A stretch of 64,000 nucleotides of DNA from Amycolatopsis acidiphila (GTDB taxonomy: Bacteria; Actinomycetota; Actinomycetes; Mycobacteriales; Pseudonocardiaceae): the NCBI RefSeq assembly GCF_021391495.1, contig NZ_CP090063.1, positions 6,572,001 through 6,636,000 on the forward strand. Direction: 5' to 3'. Under the pieces are notes generated by a model. The model was not told where the DNA came from. It saw nothing but the letters and a program-made list of their open reading frames with translations, and searched no databases. Positions 32,824 through 43,889 of the stretch are shown here, in pieces (position 1 is the stretch's first letter; every line of letters starts with the position of its first letter). The translations under genes were made by a program, and so were the position numbers.

Positions 32824-33813
32824 ATGAGCATCAAGGTCGACATCCGCGTCCCCGTCGGCCGCCCGCTGCCCGAGCTCGCGACGTTCATCCGTTCCTGCGA
32901 GGACGCCGGGTTCCACGGTGTCGGGGTCAACGACCACCACCACTCCGGGCGCGACGTCTACGCGGTGCTCGCGCTCGCGACGGCCGCCACCGAACGGCTC
33001 ACGCTGTTCCCGGCGACCAGCAACCCGGTGACCCGGCACCCGCTCGTGCTGGCCGCCACCGCGAACTCACTGGCCGAGATCGGCCCGGGCCGGGCGATGC
33101 TGACGCTGGCACCCGGCTTCCTGTCGGTGGAGAAGGCGGGCAAGCCCCAGGCCCGGCGGCAGCAGCTGGCCGAAGCGGTGACCGCCATCCGGAACCTGCT
33201 GGCAGGCCGGCCGGCCACAGTGGACGGTGCCGAGCTGCGGATGAACAACACCACCGCGACTCCGCCCAAGGTGTTCGTGCTCGCCGCCGGCCCGAAGATG
33301 CTGGAACTGGCCGGCGAGCACGCCGACGGCGTGATGATGCTGGTTGGCCTGCACCCGGACAGCATCGCGGCCGCCCGCGAGCACCTCCGCGCCGGTGAGC
33401 GGCGCGCCGGGCGCGCACCGGGCTCCGTCGAGGAGATCTTCATCGTGCCGACCGCGATCGAGAGCTTCGAGACCGCACGGGAGTGGCCGCGGCGGTTCTA
33501 CCGGCCCGGCAAGCAGTTCCTGTGCTACCCCAGCGCGTCCAACCTCCGCTGGCTGCGTGCGGCGGGGCTGGACATCCCCGAGGACCACGACCCGGCCGCG
33601 ATCTCCCCGGAGCTCGCCGCCGAGGTCTGCGAGGCCTTCGGCCTGTTCGGGCCGCCGGAGTACTGCGCCGACCGGCTGCTGCGGGCCCAGCAGGAGTCCG
33701 GCGTCGAGCACGTGTTCTTCTTCCCCTCGCACACCGCCGAATCCGCCTACGACCTGCCGCAGGCCGACGTGGAGGCGTTCCACAAGATCATCGGCCCCCG
33801 GCTCGCCGAATGA
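32824..33813 (+). CDS. LLM-class flavin-dependent oxidoreductase
   Basis: A 329-residue TIM-barrel enzyme of the bacterial luciferase/F420-dependent family. Marks are CEDAGFHGVGVNDHHHSGRD (about 29-48), PATSNPVTRHPLVLAATANSL, and VFVLAAGPKMLELAGEHADGVMM (about 151-173, cofactor pocket). It may use FMNH2 from a separate reductase, or F420. In this operon it probably oxygenates the decarboxylated product. Start ATG 32824 with GAGGAG. Confidence 0.88.
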   Translation: MSIKVDIRVPVGRPLPELATFIRSCEDAGFHGVGVNDHHHSGRDVYAVLALATAATERLTLFPATSNPVTRHPLVLAATANSLAEIGPGRAMLTLAPGFLSVEKAGKPQARRQQLAEAVTAIRNLLAGRPATVDGAELRMNNTTATPPKVFVLAAGPKMLELAGEHADGVMMLVGLHPDSIAAAREHLRAGERRAGRAPGSVEEIFIVPTAIESFETAREWPRRFYRPGKQFLCYPSASNLRWLRAAGLDIPEDHDPAAISPELAAEVCEAFGLFGPPEYCADRLLRAQQESGVEHVFFFPSHTAESAYDLPQADVEAFHKIIGPRLAE

Positions 33814-33844
33814 GCCGGGCCGCCTGAGAAGTACGAGGAGCGAG

Positions 33845-35071
33845 ATGGACAGCCACACCGACACCAGCCCTGGCCGCGGGGCCAGGCTGCGCGTGCCGCC
33901 GTTGCTGGGCGCCGCGGTGCTGATGGCGATGAGCGCGGCCGGCCCCGGTTTCATCACCCAGACCGCGTCGTTCACCGTGCTCTACGGCGCCTCGTTCGCC
34001 TGCGCGGTGGTCGTCTCGATGATCATCGACGTCGCGGTGCAGCTGAACGTGTGGCGGATCCTGGGCATCTCCGGCCAGCGCGCGCAGGACCTCGCGAGCA
34101 AGGTGTTCCCCGGCGCGGGCCAGGTGCTGACGGTGTTCGTGGTGCTGGGCGCGGTCGTGTTCAACATCGGCAACATCGCGGGCGCCGGGCTGGGCCTGCA
34201 CAACCTGCTCGGCCTCGACAGCCGGATCGGCGCGGCGATCAGCGGCTGCCTCGCGATCGGGATCTTCCTCGCCAAGTCCGTGTTCACCGCGGTGGACCGG
34301 GTGATGGTGGTGCTGGGCCTGGTCAAGATCGCACTGATCATCGTGCTCGTGGCGGTCACCGCGCCGCCGGTCGGGCAGGCGGTGGTCGGCACCGTCGCCC
34401 CGCACGGGCTGCCGTTCCTGCCGATCCTGACGCTCATCGGCGGCACGGTCGGCGGGTTCATCACCTACTCCGGCGCCCACCGGCTGATCGACTCCGGCAT
34501 CACCGGCGTCGGCAACCTCAAGCGCATCAACCGCGGCGCGCTCACCGGCATCCTGGTCGCCTGTGTGCTGCGGATCGTGTTGTTCCTGGGCTTCTTCGGC
34601 GTCGTGGCCACCGGCGTGCACCTGGCCAACTCCAGCGACGCGGCCGGGTCGAGCTTCCTCGCCGCGTTCGGCAGCGTCGGGCTGCACCTGTTCGGCCTGG
34701 TGTTCTGGGCTGCCGGGATGACCAGCACGATCGGCAACTCCTACACCACCGCGACGTTCCTGCAGTCCTACGCGGCACCGGTCCGGCGGCACTTCAACCG
34801 CGCCGTGATCGTCCTCATCGGACTCGCGACGATCGTGTTCATCGCGGCGGGCCAGACCCCGCAGTCCATGCTCGTGTTCGCCGGCGCCATCAACGGGCTG
34901 GTGCTGCCGATCGGGCTGGGCATCATCATGTGGGTCGCCCTGCGCCGCCGGGACCTCATCGCCGGTTACCGCTACCCGAAGGTGCTGCTCGGCGTCGGCC
35001 TCGCGGCCTGGCTGTTCACCGCCTACGCCGCGGTCGAGTCCCTCACGTCCATCGGATCGATCTTCCACTAG
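33845..35071 (+). CDS. NRAMP-family-like transporter (YcsG type)
   Basis: A 408-residue membrane protein with about 11 helices and the NRAMP/APC fold. In TM1 the metal-binding DPGN of true NRAMPs is replaced (AAGPGFITQT), and in TM6 the MPH motif is replaced (AAGMTSTIGNSY). It should therefore not carry divalent metals. The closest functional hint is YcsG of Bacillus subtilis, encoded in the 5-oxoprolinase operon next to ycsI, as here. It probably moves an organic substrate such as a lactam or amino acid. Confidence 0.8.
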   Translation: MDSHTDTSPGRGARLRVPPLLGAAVLMAMSAAGPGFITQTASFTVLYGASFACAVVVSMIIDVAVQLNVWRILGISGQRAQDLASKVFPGAGQVLTVFVVLGAVVFNIGNIAGAGLGLHNLLGLDSRIGAAISGCLAIGIFLAKSVFTAVDRVMVVLGLVKIALIIVLVAVTAPPVGQAVVGTVAPHGLPFLPILTLIGGTVGGFITYSGAHRLIDSGITGVGNLKRINRGALTGILVACVLRIVLFLGFFGVVATGVHLANSSDAAGSSFLAAFGSVGLHLFGLVFWAAGMTSTIGNSYTTATFLQSYAAPVRRHFNRAVIVLIGLATIVFIAAGQTPQSMLVFAGAINGLVLPIGLGIIMWVALRRRDLIAGYRYPKVLLGVGLAAWLFTAYAAVESLTSIGSIFH

Positions 35072-35080
35072 GAGGGCCTG

Positions 35081-35860
35081 ATGACCACCCCGACCACCGA
35101 TCCCGCCGAGGCCCGCGCCCGCTTCCGCGCCGGGCTCCGGGTGCCCACCGCGGGCTGGGCACCCGGCTACGCACAGGCCAACATGATCATCGTCCCGCGC
35201 GACTACGCCTACGACGCGCTCCTGTTCGGCCAGCGCAACCCCAAGCCCTGCCCGATCATCGACGTCACCGACCCGGGCAGCCCGCACACCGCGCTCGCCG
35301 AGGGCGCGGACCTGCGCACCGACCTGCCCGCCTACCGGGTCTGGCGGGACGGCGAACTGGTCGACGAACCGACCGACATCACGGGGTACTGGACCGACGA
35401 CCTCGTCGCGTTCCTGATCGGCTGCAGCTTCACCTTCGAGACGCCGATGCTCGCGGCGGGGATCGAGATCCGGCACATCACCACCGGCGGCAACGTGTCG
35501 ATGTACAAGACGAACCGGCCCTGCCGCCCCGCCGGGCGGCTGTCCGGACCGATGGTCGTGTCGATGCGGCCCATCCCGGCCGACCGGGTCGCCGACGCGG
35601 TGCGCATCAGCGGGCAGTTCCCCGCCGTGCACGGCGCACCGGTGCACATCGGCGAGCCCGAGGCGCTGGGCATCAAGGATCTGTCCACTCCGGACTTCGG
35701 CGACCCCGTGGAGATCCGCGACGGCGAGGTGCCGGTGTTCTGGGCCTGCGGCGTCACCCCGCAGGCGGCGATCATGGCTTCGCACCCGCCGTTCGCGATC
35801 ACCCACGCGCCCGGCTACATGTTCGTCACCGACACCCCCGACCACACCTACGCGGTCTGA
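35081..35860 (+). CDS. Putative hydro-lyase, YcsI/DUF1445 family
   Basis: A 259-residue protein that begins after a short linker with [39 protein letters not shown]. The family is annotated as putative hydro-lyase, and a mammalian relative is D-glutamate cyclase, which interconverts D-glutamate and 5-oxo-D-proline. [18 protein letters not shown] and [11 protein letters not shown](I)M are conserved blocks. It sits 9 bases after the transporter and 15 before the oxoprolinase, matching the ycsG-ycsI-pxp arrangement. It may hydrate or ring-open an intermediate. Confidence 0.85.
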   Translation: MTTPTTDPAEARARFRAGLRVPTAGWAPGYAQANMIIVPRDYAYDALLFGQRNPKPCPIIDVTDPGSPHTALAEGADLRTDLPAYRVWRDGELVDEPTDITGYWTDDLVAFLIGCSFTFETPMLAAGIEIRHITTGGNVSMYKTNRPCRPAGRLSGPMVVSMRPIPADRVADAVRISGQFPAVHGAPVHIGEPEALGIKDLSTPDFGDPVEIRDGEVPVFWACGVTPQAAIMASHPPFAITHAPGYMFVTDTPDHTYAV

Positions 35861-35875
35861 AGGAGAACTGAGCAG

Positions 35876-38800
35876 ATGACCGACGCACGCTGGCAGTTCT
35901 GGGTGGACCGGGGCGGCACGTTCACCGACATCGTGGCCCGGCGCCCGGACGGCGGCCTGGTCGCGCACAAGCTGCTCTCGGAGAACCCGGCCCGCTACCG
36001 GGACGCGGCGGTGGCCGGGATCCGGGCACTGCTCGGCGTGGCGGAGGGCGAGGAGATCCCGGCCGAGCAGGTCGAGGCCGTGCGGATGGGCACCACGGTG
36101 GCGACCAACGCCCTGCTGGAACGCAAGGGCGAGCCGACTGTGCTGGTGGTGACCAAGGGGTTCGGCGACTCGCTGCGCATCGCCTACCAGAACCGGCCCC
36201 GCATCTTCGACCGGCACATCGTGCTGCCGGACATGCTCTACGACCGGGTGATCGAGGTCGACGAGCGGATCACCGCCGAGGGCGAGCTGCTGCGCGCGCC
36301 GGACCTCGACCAGGCGGCCGAGGACCTGCGCCGCGCGTACGACGCCGGGCTCCGCGCCGTCGCGATCGTGCTGATGCACAGCCACCTGCACCCGGCGCAC
36401 GAGCAGCAGCTCGGCAAGCTCGCCGAGCAGCTCGGCTTCACCCAGATCTCGCTGTCGAGCGAGGTCAGCCCGCTGATGAAGCTCGTGCCCCGCGGCGACA
36501 CGACGGTCGTCGACGCCTACCTGTCCCCGGTGCTGCGCCGCTACGTCGACCAGGTGGCCGACCAGATGTCGGGCGTGCGGCTGATGTTCATGCAGTCCAA
36601 CGGCGGGCTCGCCGAGTCCCGGCACTTCCGCGGCAAGGACGCGATCCTGTCCGGCCCGGCGGGCGGCATCGTCGGCATGGTGCGGATGTCCGCGCTGGCC
36701 GGGTTCGACCACGTGATCGGCTTCGACATGGGCGGCACCTCGACCGACGTGTCCCACTACGCCGGCGAGTACGAACGGGTCTTCACCGCGCAGGTCGCGG
36801 GTGTCCGGCTGCGTGCCCCGATGCTCGACATCCACACCGTCGCCGCGGGCGGCGGCTCGATCCTGCACTTCGACGGCAGCCGCTACCGGGTCGGCCCGGA
36901 CTCGGCCGGGGCGAGCCCCGGCCCAGCGTGCTACCGCGGCGGCGGGCCGCTGACGGTGACCGACGCGAACGTCATGCTCGGCCGCATCCAGCCCGAGCAC
37001 TTCCCCGCCGTGTTCGGTCCCGACGGCGACCAGCCGCTCGACGCCGAGCTGGTGCGCCGCCGGTTCGCCGAGCTGGCGGCCGAGATCCGCGAGCGGACCG
37101 GGGACGACCGCACCCCCGAGCAGGTCGCCGAGGGCTACCTGCGGATCGCGGTGGCCAACATGGCCAACGCCGTCAAGAAGATCTCTGTCCAAAAAGGACA
37201 CGACGTCACCCGCTACGTGCTCACCACGTTCGGCGGCGCGGGCGGGCAGCACGCGTGCGCGGTGGCCGACTCGCTCGGCATCCCGACGGTGCTCGTCCCG
37301 CCGATGGCCGGCGTGCTCTCGGCGCTGGGCATCGGGCTGGCCGACACCACCTCGATCCGGCAGCAGTCGGTGATCGCCGAGCTGACGCCCTCGGCACTGG
37401 AGACGCTGGCGGGGGTCGCCGACCGGCTCACCGGCCAGACCCGCGCGGAACTGCTCGACGAAGGCGTGCCCGCCGACCGGATTCGCGTGGTCCGGCGCGC
37501 ACAGCTGCGCTACGACGGCACCGACACCGTGGTCCCGGTGACGCTGGCCGGGTTCGACGAGATGGTGGCGGAGTTCGAAGCGGCCTACCGGACGACGTAC
37601 TCGTTCCTGATGGACCGGCCGCTGATCGTGGAAGCGGTCGCGGTCGAGGCCACCGGGCTGACCGAGCAGCCCGACCTGTCCTCGCTCGGCGAACGCGACG
37701 ACGGTACCGGCGCTCCGGCCGACACCGTCCGGCTCTACGCCGGCGGCGCGTGGCACTCCGCCCCGCTGTACCACCGCGAGCGGCTGCGCCCCGCGGACAA
37801 GGTGACGGGCCCGGCGATCATCGCCGAGGCGAACGCGACCACCATGGTCGACGAGGGCTGGCAGGCCACCCTGACCGCGGACGGGCACCTGGTGCTGGAC
37901 CGGGTGGTGGCGCGGGCGGAGGCCGGCGCCGGCACGAAGGTCGACCCGGTGCTGCTGGAGATCTTCAACAACCTGTTCATGTCGATCGCCGAGCAGATGG
38001 GCACCCGGCTGGAGGCGACCTCGCAGTCGGTGAACATCCGCGAGCGGCTGGACTTCTCGTGCGCGCTGTTCGACCCGGACGGCAACCTCGTCGCCAACGC
38101 CCCGCACATCCCGGTGCACCTGGGATCGATGGGCGCCGGGGTCAAGGAGGTGGTCCGGCGCCGCGCGGGGCGGATGAAGCGCGGGGACGTCTACGCGGTC
38201 AACGACCCGTACCACGGCGGCACGCACCTGCCCGACGTCACGGTGATCACCCCGGTGTTCGGCCGCGACAGCGAGGAGATCCTGTTCTACGTCGCCTCGC
38301 GGGGACACCACGCCGAGATCGGCGGGATCACGCCGGGCTCGATGCCCGCCACCAGCAGCCACCTCGACGAGGAAGGCGTGTTGTTCGACAACTGGCTGCT
38401 GGCCGAGAACGGCCGGTTCGCCGAGCAGGCGACCCGCGAGCTGCTGCTGGGCGCGCGCTACCCGTCGCGCAACCCGGACATGAACCTCGCCGATCTCCGC
38501 GCCCAGGTGGCGGCCAACGCCAAGGGCGTCGACGAGGTCGCCAAGATGATCGACGTGTTCGGCCTCGACGTGGTGCAGGCGTACATGCGGCATGTACAGG
38601 ACAACGCCGAGGCGGCCGTCCGCCGGGTGGTCGACACGCTCGCAGACGGCGAGTACCGATACGAAATGGACTCCGGCGCGGTGATCGCCGTGAAGATCAC
38701 CGTGGACCGCGCCGCCCGCAGCGCCACGGTCGACTTCACCGGTACCTCGCCGCAGCTCACCACGAACTTCAACGCCCCGTCGTCGGTGGCCAAGGCGGCG

Positions 38801-39472
38801 GTGCTGTACGTGTTCCGGACCCTGGTCGACGACGACATCCCGCTCAACGACGGCTGCCTGCGGCCGCTGGACATCGTGATCCCGGCCGGGTCGATGCTCG
38901 CCCCGGAGTTCCCGGCGGCCGTGGTCGCCGGGAACGTGGAGACCTCGCAGGCGATCACCGGCACGCTCTTCGCCGCGCTCGGTGTGCAGGCGGAGGGTTC
39001 GGGCACGATGAACAACCTGACCTTCGGCAACGAGCGGCACCAGTACTACGAAACCCTCGGCTCGGGTTCCGGCGCGGGCGACGGGTTCGCCGGGGCGTCG
39101 GTGGTGCAGACGCACATGACCAACTCGCGGCTGACCGATCCCGAAGTGCTCGAATGGCGGTTCCCGGTGCTGCTCGACGCGTTCTCCATCCGCCGGGGCA
39201 GCGGCGGGCGCGGCCGCTGGAACGGTGGTGACGGGGCCGTCCGCCGCCTGAGGTTCCTGGAGCCGATGACCGCCAGCACCCTGTCCGGGCACCGGCGCGT
39301 CGCGCCGTACGGGCTGGCCGGCGGCGAGCCCGGTGCGCTGGGGCACAACCGGGTGCACCGCACGGACGGAACGGTCGTCGAACTCGCCGGCTGCGACTCG
39401 GTCGAGCTGCTCCCCGGCGACGTCCTGGAGATCGAGACCCCAGGCGGCGGCGGGTACGGCACCCCGGCGTAG
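35876..39472 (+). CDS. Fused HyuA-HyuB hydantoinase/5-oxoprolinase
   Basis: A 1198-residue ATP-dependent amidohydrolase. The N-terminal HyuA part (about 1-680) has the ATP-binding [11 protein letters not shown] (11-21), [15 protein letters not shown] and [12 protein letters not shown]. The C-terminal HyuB part (about 690-1198) has [21 protein letters not shown] and [13 protein letters not shown]. Single-chain fusions are usual for 5-oxoprolinase and rarer for N-methylhydantoinase. It would open a lactam or cyclic imide using ATP, and is the last gene of the gntR unit. The operon context argues for a substrate other than plain 5-oxoproline. Confidence 0.9.
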   Translation: MTDARWQFWVDRGGTFTDIVARRPDGGLVAHKLLSENPARYRDAAVAGIRALLGVAEGEEIPAEQVEAVRMGTTVATNALLERKGEPTVLVVTKGFGDSLRIAYQNRPRIFDRHIVLPDMLYDRVIEVDERITAEGELLRAPDLDQAAEDLRRAYDAGLRAVAIVLMHSHLHPAHEQQLGKLAEQLGFTQISLSSEVSPLMKLVPRGDTTVVDAYLSPVLRRYVDQVADQMSGVRLMFMQSNGGLAESRHFRGKDAILSGPAGGIVGMVRMSALAGFDHVIGFDMGGTSTDVSHYAGEYERVFTAQVAGVRLRAPMLDIHTVAAGGGSILHFDGSRYRVGPDSAGASPGPACYRGGGPLTVTDANVMLGRIQPEHFPAVFGPDGDQPLDAELVRRRFAELAAEIRERTGDDRTPEQVAEGYLRIAVANMANAVKKISVQKGHDVTRYVLTTFGGAGGQHACAVADSLGIPTVLVPPMAGVLSALGIGLADTTSIRQQSVIAELTPSALETLAGVADRLTGQTRAELLDEGVPADRIRVVRRAQLRYDGTDTVVPVTLAGFDEMVAEFEAAYRTTYSFLMDRPLIVEAVAVEATGLTEQPDLSSLGERDDGTGAPADTVRLYAGGAWHSAPLYHRERLRPADKVTGPAIIAEANATTMVDEGWQATLTADGHLVLDRVVARAEAGAGTKVDPVLLEIFNNLFMSIAEQMGTRLEATSQSVNIRERLDFSCALFDPDGNLVANAPHIPVHLGSMGAGVKEVVRRRAGRMKRGDVYAVNDPYHGGTHLPDVTVITPVFGRDSEEILFYVASRGHHAEIGGITPGSMPATSSHLDEEGVLFDNWLLAENGRFAEQATRELLLGARYPSRNPDMNLADLRAQVAANAKGVDEVAKMIDVFGLDVVQAYMRHVQDNAEAAVRRVVDTLADGEYRYEMDSGAVIAVKITVDRAARSATVDFTGTSPQLTTNFNAPSSVAKAAVLYVFRTLVDDDIPLNDGCLRPLDIVIPAGSMLAPEFPAAVVAGNVETSQAITGTLFAALGVQAEGSGTMNNLTFGNERHQYYETLGSGSGAGDGFAGASVVQTHMTNSRLTDPEVLEWRFPVLLDAFSIRRGSGGRGRWNGGDGAVRRLRFLEPMTASTLSGHRRVAPYGLAGGEPGALGHNRVHRTDGTVVELAGCDSVELLPGDVLEIETPGGGGYGTPA

Positions 39473-39489
39473 CCGGTATCCGCGCCCGC

Positions 39490-41997
39490 TCATCCGCCCG
39501 GCCCGGTGACGGCCTCGACCGGCTTGCGCCACATCGCCAGCCGCGACGCGACGACCGTCACCGGGCCCACGATGAGCACCACCGCCGCGACCACCGCGAA
39601 GAACACCCACGGCGGACCCGACGGCAGGATCGTGCCCGCGCCGATCGCCGTCGGGAGCACGTTCACCACAGCGTTCACGACGCCCAGCAGCAGGGCCACG
39701 ACCGCGACCACGCTTCCCTCGACGAGCAGCACCCGGGTGACCCGGCGCCGCGTCGATCCGGCCAGCCGCAGGGCCGCGAACTCGCGCCGCCGGGACAGCA
39801 GCGCCACGGCCAGCGCGTTGACCGACGCCACCGCGGCGTACCCGATGGCGAGCACCGCGAGCAGATAGTTGATCCACGCCTGCACGTCCAGGCCCTGCCG
39901 GTACCCGGCCGCCAGCAGCTGGGCGTCGCCGACCGTCACGTCCGGCCCGGCCACCCGCTCGGTGACGGCGGGGACGACGTCGTCACCGGACCGCGCGCGG
40001 ACCAGGATCTGGGTGGGCAGTCCCGCCGAGGTGTGCGGCGCGAGCAGTGCCGTGGGCAGCAGCACGGCGGCGTCCGGGGCGGCGTCCTCGATCAGCGCCA
40101 CCACCCCGCACCTGGGCCCGCGCCCCGTCGCCGAGCCGCATCGTGATCCGGTCGCCGAGCCGGACGCCCAGGTCGTCCGCCTCCGCCACGGGCAGTGCGG
40201 CGCTCGCCCCACGCAGGTCGTCCAACGATCCCGCGGCGACCGGAGTGGCGACCACGCCAGGAGCGTCGACGCCGAGCACCAGCCGTGGGTCGCTGCCGTG
40301 CCCGTCATACGGCTGCTCGACCCAGCCGCGGCTGGCGGCGAAGGACGACGCGGCCGCCACGCCGGGCACCCGCCGGACCTGGTCGAGCAGGCTCGGCGGC
40401 ACGGCTCCGGTGTGGGACAACACGACGGCGTCGGCGTGGAACCGCGCGAGGTAGGCGTCCACGGCGCCCTCGTCCCGGCTGGTCTGGGCGTAGACGTTGC
40501 CCAGCGCGAACGAGACGGCGAGCGTCAGTGGCGTCACCACCGCGGCGAACTGCACGGCGCGTGTCCGTACGCCGATGGCGGCGAGTGTGCCGTCGACACC
40601 GGCGATCCGCCGGACGAACCGCGCCGACCGGTCGATGCCGCGAACGAGCAACTCCGGCGCGAACAGCCCGACCGCGACGGCACCGGTCAGCACCGAAGGA
40701 CCGGCGATCGCGGACGCGGTGTCGGGATCGAGGAACGCCGCGGACGCCGCGAGCCCGACGGTGGCGACACCGAGGACGAGGGCGAGCTGCCGGCGCAGCC
40801 TGCCCAGCGTGGCCGGCTGGACCGACGCCTCGGCCAGCGCCTGCACCGGCCTGGTCCGGGCCGCCGCCCGGGCACTGACGGCCGCCGCGGCGCCCGCTGC
40901 CAGCAGAGCCAGCAGCACACCGGCGGCGAACGGCACCGGGCCCTGCCGGTACTCCAGCGCCGCGGGCACCACGCCCCGCTGCGCGGTGATCGTGAAGATC
41001 CAGGAGCCGAGGAACCTGCCCAGCAGGATCCCGCCGAGCACCCCGAGTGCCGCCACGATCAGGTTTTCCGCGACGACCAGCCGGTGCACCTGGCGCCGGG
41101 TGGCGCCGCTCGCCCGCAGCAGCGCGAGTTCGCGAAGCCGTTGCCGTACGGACAAACTGACCGTTGCCGCCACGACCAGCGCCATCACCACGGCGACCAT
41201 GCCGCCGAAGACGCTGGACAGCAGGATCAGCGGCAGCCGGCTCGCCCCGATCCCGGAGAACTCCGCGGCACCCCGCGCGCTGCCGTCGAGCACAGTCACG
41301 TCCGCGGGCAACGCGCCGGTCAGCCGGACCGCCAGGTCGCCCGCGCCGACGCCGGGCCGCGGGAGCACACCGATTGCGTCGACCATGCCGGGGAGCGGCG
41401 AGTACCGCTGTGCGTCAGCGTCGCCGAAGAACACGGCTTCCCCGAGCACCGCATCGTCTGGCTGCGCGATTCCGGCGACGGTGAAGGCGCGGGGTTCCCC
41501 GGCCACGGTGAGGTCGACCCGGTCGCCCACGGCCTTGCCCGCGCGGCCGGCTGTCGCCGCGTCGAGCACGACCTCGCCACTGTCCCGTGGGGCCCGGCCG
41601 GCATTCAAGGTGTATGGCGTGAGCTGCGCCGAGGCCCAGCCGTGGCCGGTCGTGCCGCCCTGGCCGCAGCTTCCGGTCAGGCAGGCCGGGAACGACGTGT
41701 CGGGCACCGCCGCGGCCACCCCGGGCAGCTGCCGGATCGTGTCCGCGAGGCTCGCGGTCACCCGGGTCCGCTCACCGTAGGAAACCGTCTGGGACTCCTG
41801 ATCCGGCAGCGCGAAGCCGGCCGATCCGGTGACCACGACCGGCGCGCCGGCGAGGCGTTGTGGTGGCGCGTCGAGCCGGAGCGCGGTCTCGAACAGCCCA
41901 CCACAGGCGATGAGCAGCGCGCAGCCGATCAGCACCGCGACCAGCGTGGCGACGAACGCGCCGACGCGGAAGCGGAGACTTGCGAGTGCCAGCCGGA

Positions 41998-42001
<4 letters not shown>
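39490..42001 (-). pseudogene. FtsX-like ABC transporter permease, frameshifted
   Basis: The 5' part (GTG 42001) encodes an N-terminal membrane helix, a long outer domain and the first FtsX helix block (AVVMALVVAATVSLSVRQRLRELALLRASG). After DRITMRLGDGARAQVR the frame is lost, and VVALIEDAAPDAAVLLPT with the last FtsX block (LLSRRREFAALRLAGSTRRRVTRV) continues in another frame to 39490. One extra base in the CCCC run at 40104-40107 explains this. Restored, the protein would be about 835 residues with the normal duplicated FtsX layout. It overlaps the ATPase gene by GTGA. Confidence 0.75.
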
Positions 42002-42755
<754 letters not shown>

Positions 42756-42759
<4 letters not shown>

Positions 42760-42983
42760 AGCGACGTCCTGTCCGCGGTCGCGCGATGGGCGAGCAGCCG
42801 GAGGACGGCGACGATCAGCCCGCCGCAGACCGTCCACCACAACCACCACGGGCCGTCGAGCCCTCCGCCGAGCACGCAGATCAGCAGCCAGATGACGGCC
42901 TGCACCGCGGTACCGCCCGCCCAGACGAGCGCGACCGCGCGGAGCCAGGCCGGACCACCGAACCACGACTTGAGCTGAGTCAT
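42756..42983 (-). CDS. Small membrane protein in the ABC operon
   Basis: A 75-residue protein with two hydrophobic segments (about 14-38 and 45-62) rich in Trp, between the downstream ABC ATPase (ATGA overlap) and the upstream DUF-type membrane protein. I do not recognise a family. ATG 42983 has GAGGTGGAC upstream. Confidence 0.65.
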
Positions 42984-43009
42984 CTGTCCACCTCGCTTTT
43001 TTCGGGAAG

Positions 43010-43714
43010 TCACTGGAAAGCGGGAGCCTGGCGCACCGGCGCCGGTGCGGCGGCGGGCTGCTTCGGCTTGTGGAGGAACGCGATCGCGGCGGCGATCACC
43101 CAGTAGAACTGGAAGCTGGCCGCGAACGCCGTGGCGCCCCAGCCGACCGCGCTGTAGAAGTGCGAGGCCTCGCCGCCGAAGTACACCGACGGCACGAACG
43201 CCAGGTTGAACACCGCGATGGCGAACCCGAGCACGGACACCCCGCGCGCCACGACCCGGGTGCGCCAGGTCGCCGCCGAGACCGCGATCAGGAACATGGC
43301 CGTGACGAGGCGGGCGATGGCGCCGTACATCAGGAAGGAGCCGGGGGCCAGCGGGCCGTCCTGCGTGGGGTCGACCGGGGCGACCGAGGCGATCGCGGTG
43401 CCCCCTTCCAGCGAAAGCGAGACCATCACCAGCACCGCGTAGAGCAGCGCTGTCCCGAAAGCCAGCGTGCCGACCCATTCCAGGCTCGGGTCCCGGCGGC
43501 TGACGAGCGTGCGCAGCGCGGCGGCGAAGGCCACGTAGAACGCGATCCCGATCAGGGTCAGCAGGATGCGGGTGAGGATATTGCCGTCCGGCGCTGCCCC
43601 GTCGTAGACGAACCACAATGGAATCGGCAGCACGGTGAACAGCCCGGCGAGCAGACCGAGCACGCCGGTGACGCGGCGGTGCCTCAGCTCGGCGGTGGTG
43701 GCGGGGTCGGCCAT
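43010..43714 (-). CDS. Seven-helix membrane protein, unknown function
   Basis: A 234-residue protein with about six to seven hydrophobic helices (VTGVLGLLAGLFTVLPIPLW, ILLTLIGIAFYVAFAAAL, LYAVLVMVSLSL, ATAFAASFQFYWVIAAAIAFL) and a Pro/Ala-rich tail. It is the first gene of the minus-strand ABC operon and diverges from the sensor kinase. No family assigned; a sensor or accessory role for the exporter is possible. Confidence 0.7.
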   Translation of the reverse strand: MADPATTAELRHRRVTGVLGLLAGLFTVLPIPLWFVYDGAAPDGNILTRILLTLIGIAFYVAFAAALRTLVSRRDPSLEWVGTLAFGTALLYAVLVMVSLSLEGGTAIASVAPVDPTQDGPLAPGSFLMYGAIARLVTAMFLIAVSAATWRTRVVARGVSVLGFAIAVFNLAFVPSVYFGGEASHFYSAVGWGATAFAASFQFYWVIAAAIAFLHKPKQPAAAPAPVRQAPAFQ

Positions 43715-43889
43715 GACACGGGTCCTTTCCGGAGCCTGGGTGGAGCGACGTGTCGATCCTGCTGTCCGGCAACGGGTCCCGGCGTCATCCATCCGACTCG
43801 ATCCGGCGGGGGTAGCCCGACGAAAGTTGTAGTGATCCCTCCACCCAATTGCGGACGTGCCGGCTCCGCGTGGCACGTAGGCTCCGGCC

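Noticed and set aside
33788..39877. A very long minus-strand open frame (about 2000 codons) opposite the hydantoinase operon
   Set aside because: It is the antisense shadow of high-GC genes with strong third-position bias. Its translation is low-complexity (Arg, His, Gly, Val) and matches no family, while the plus strand has well-known enzymes.
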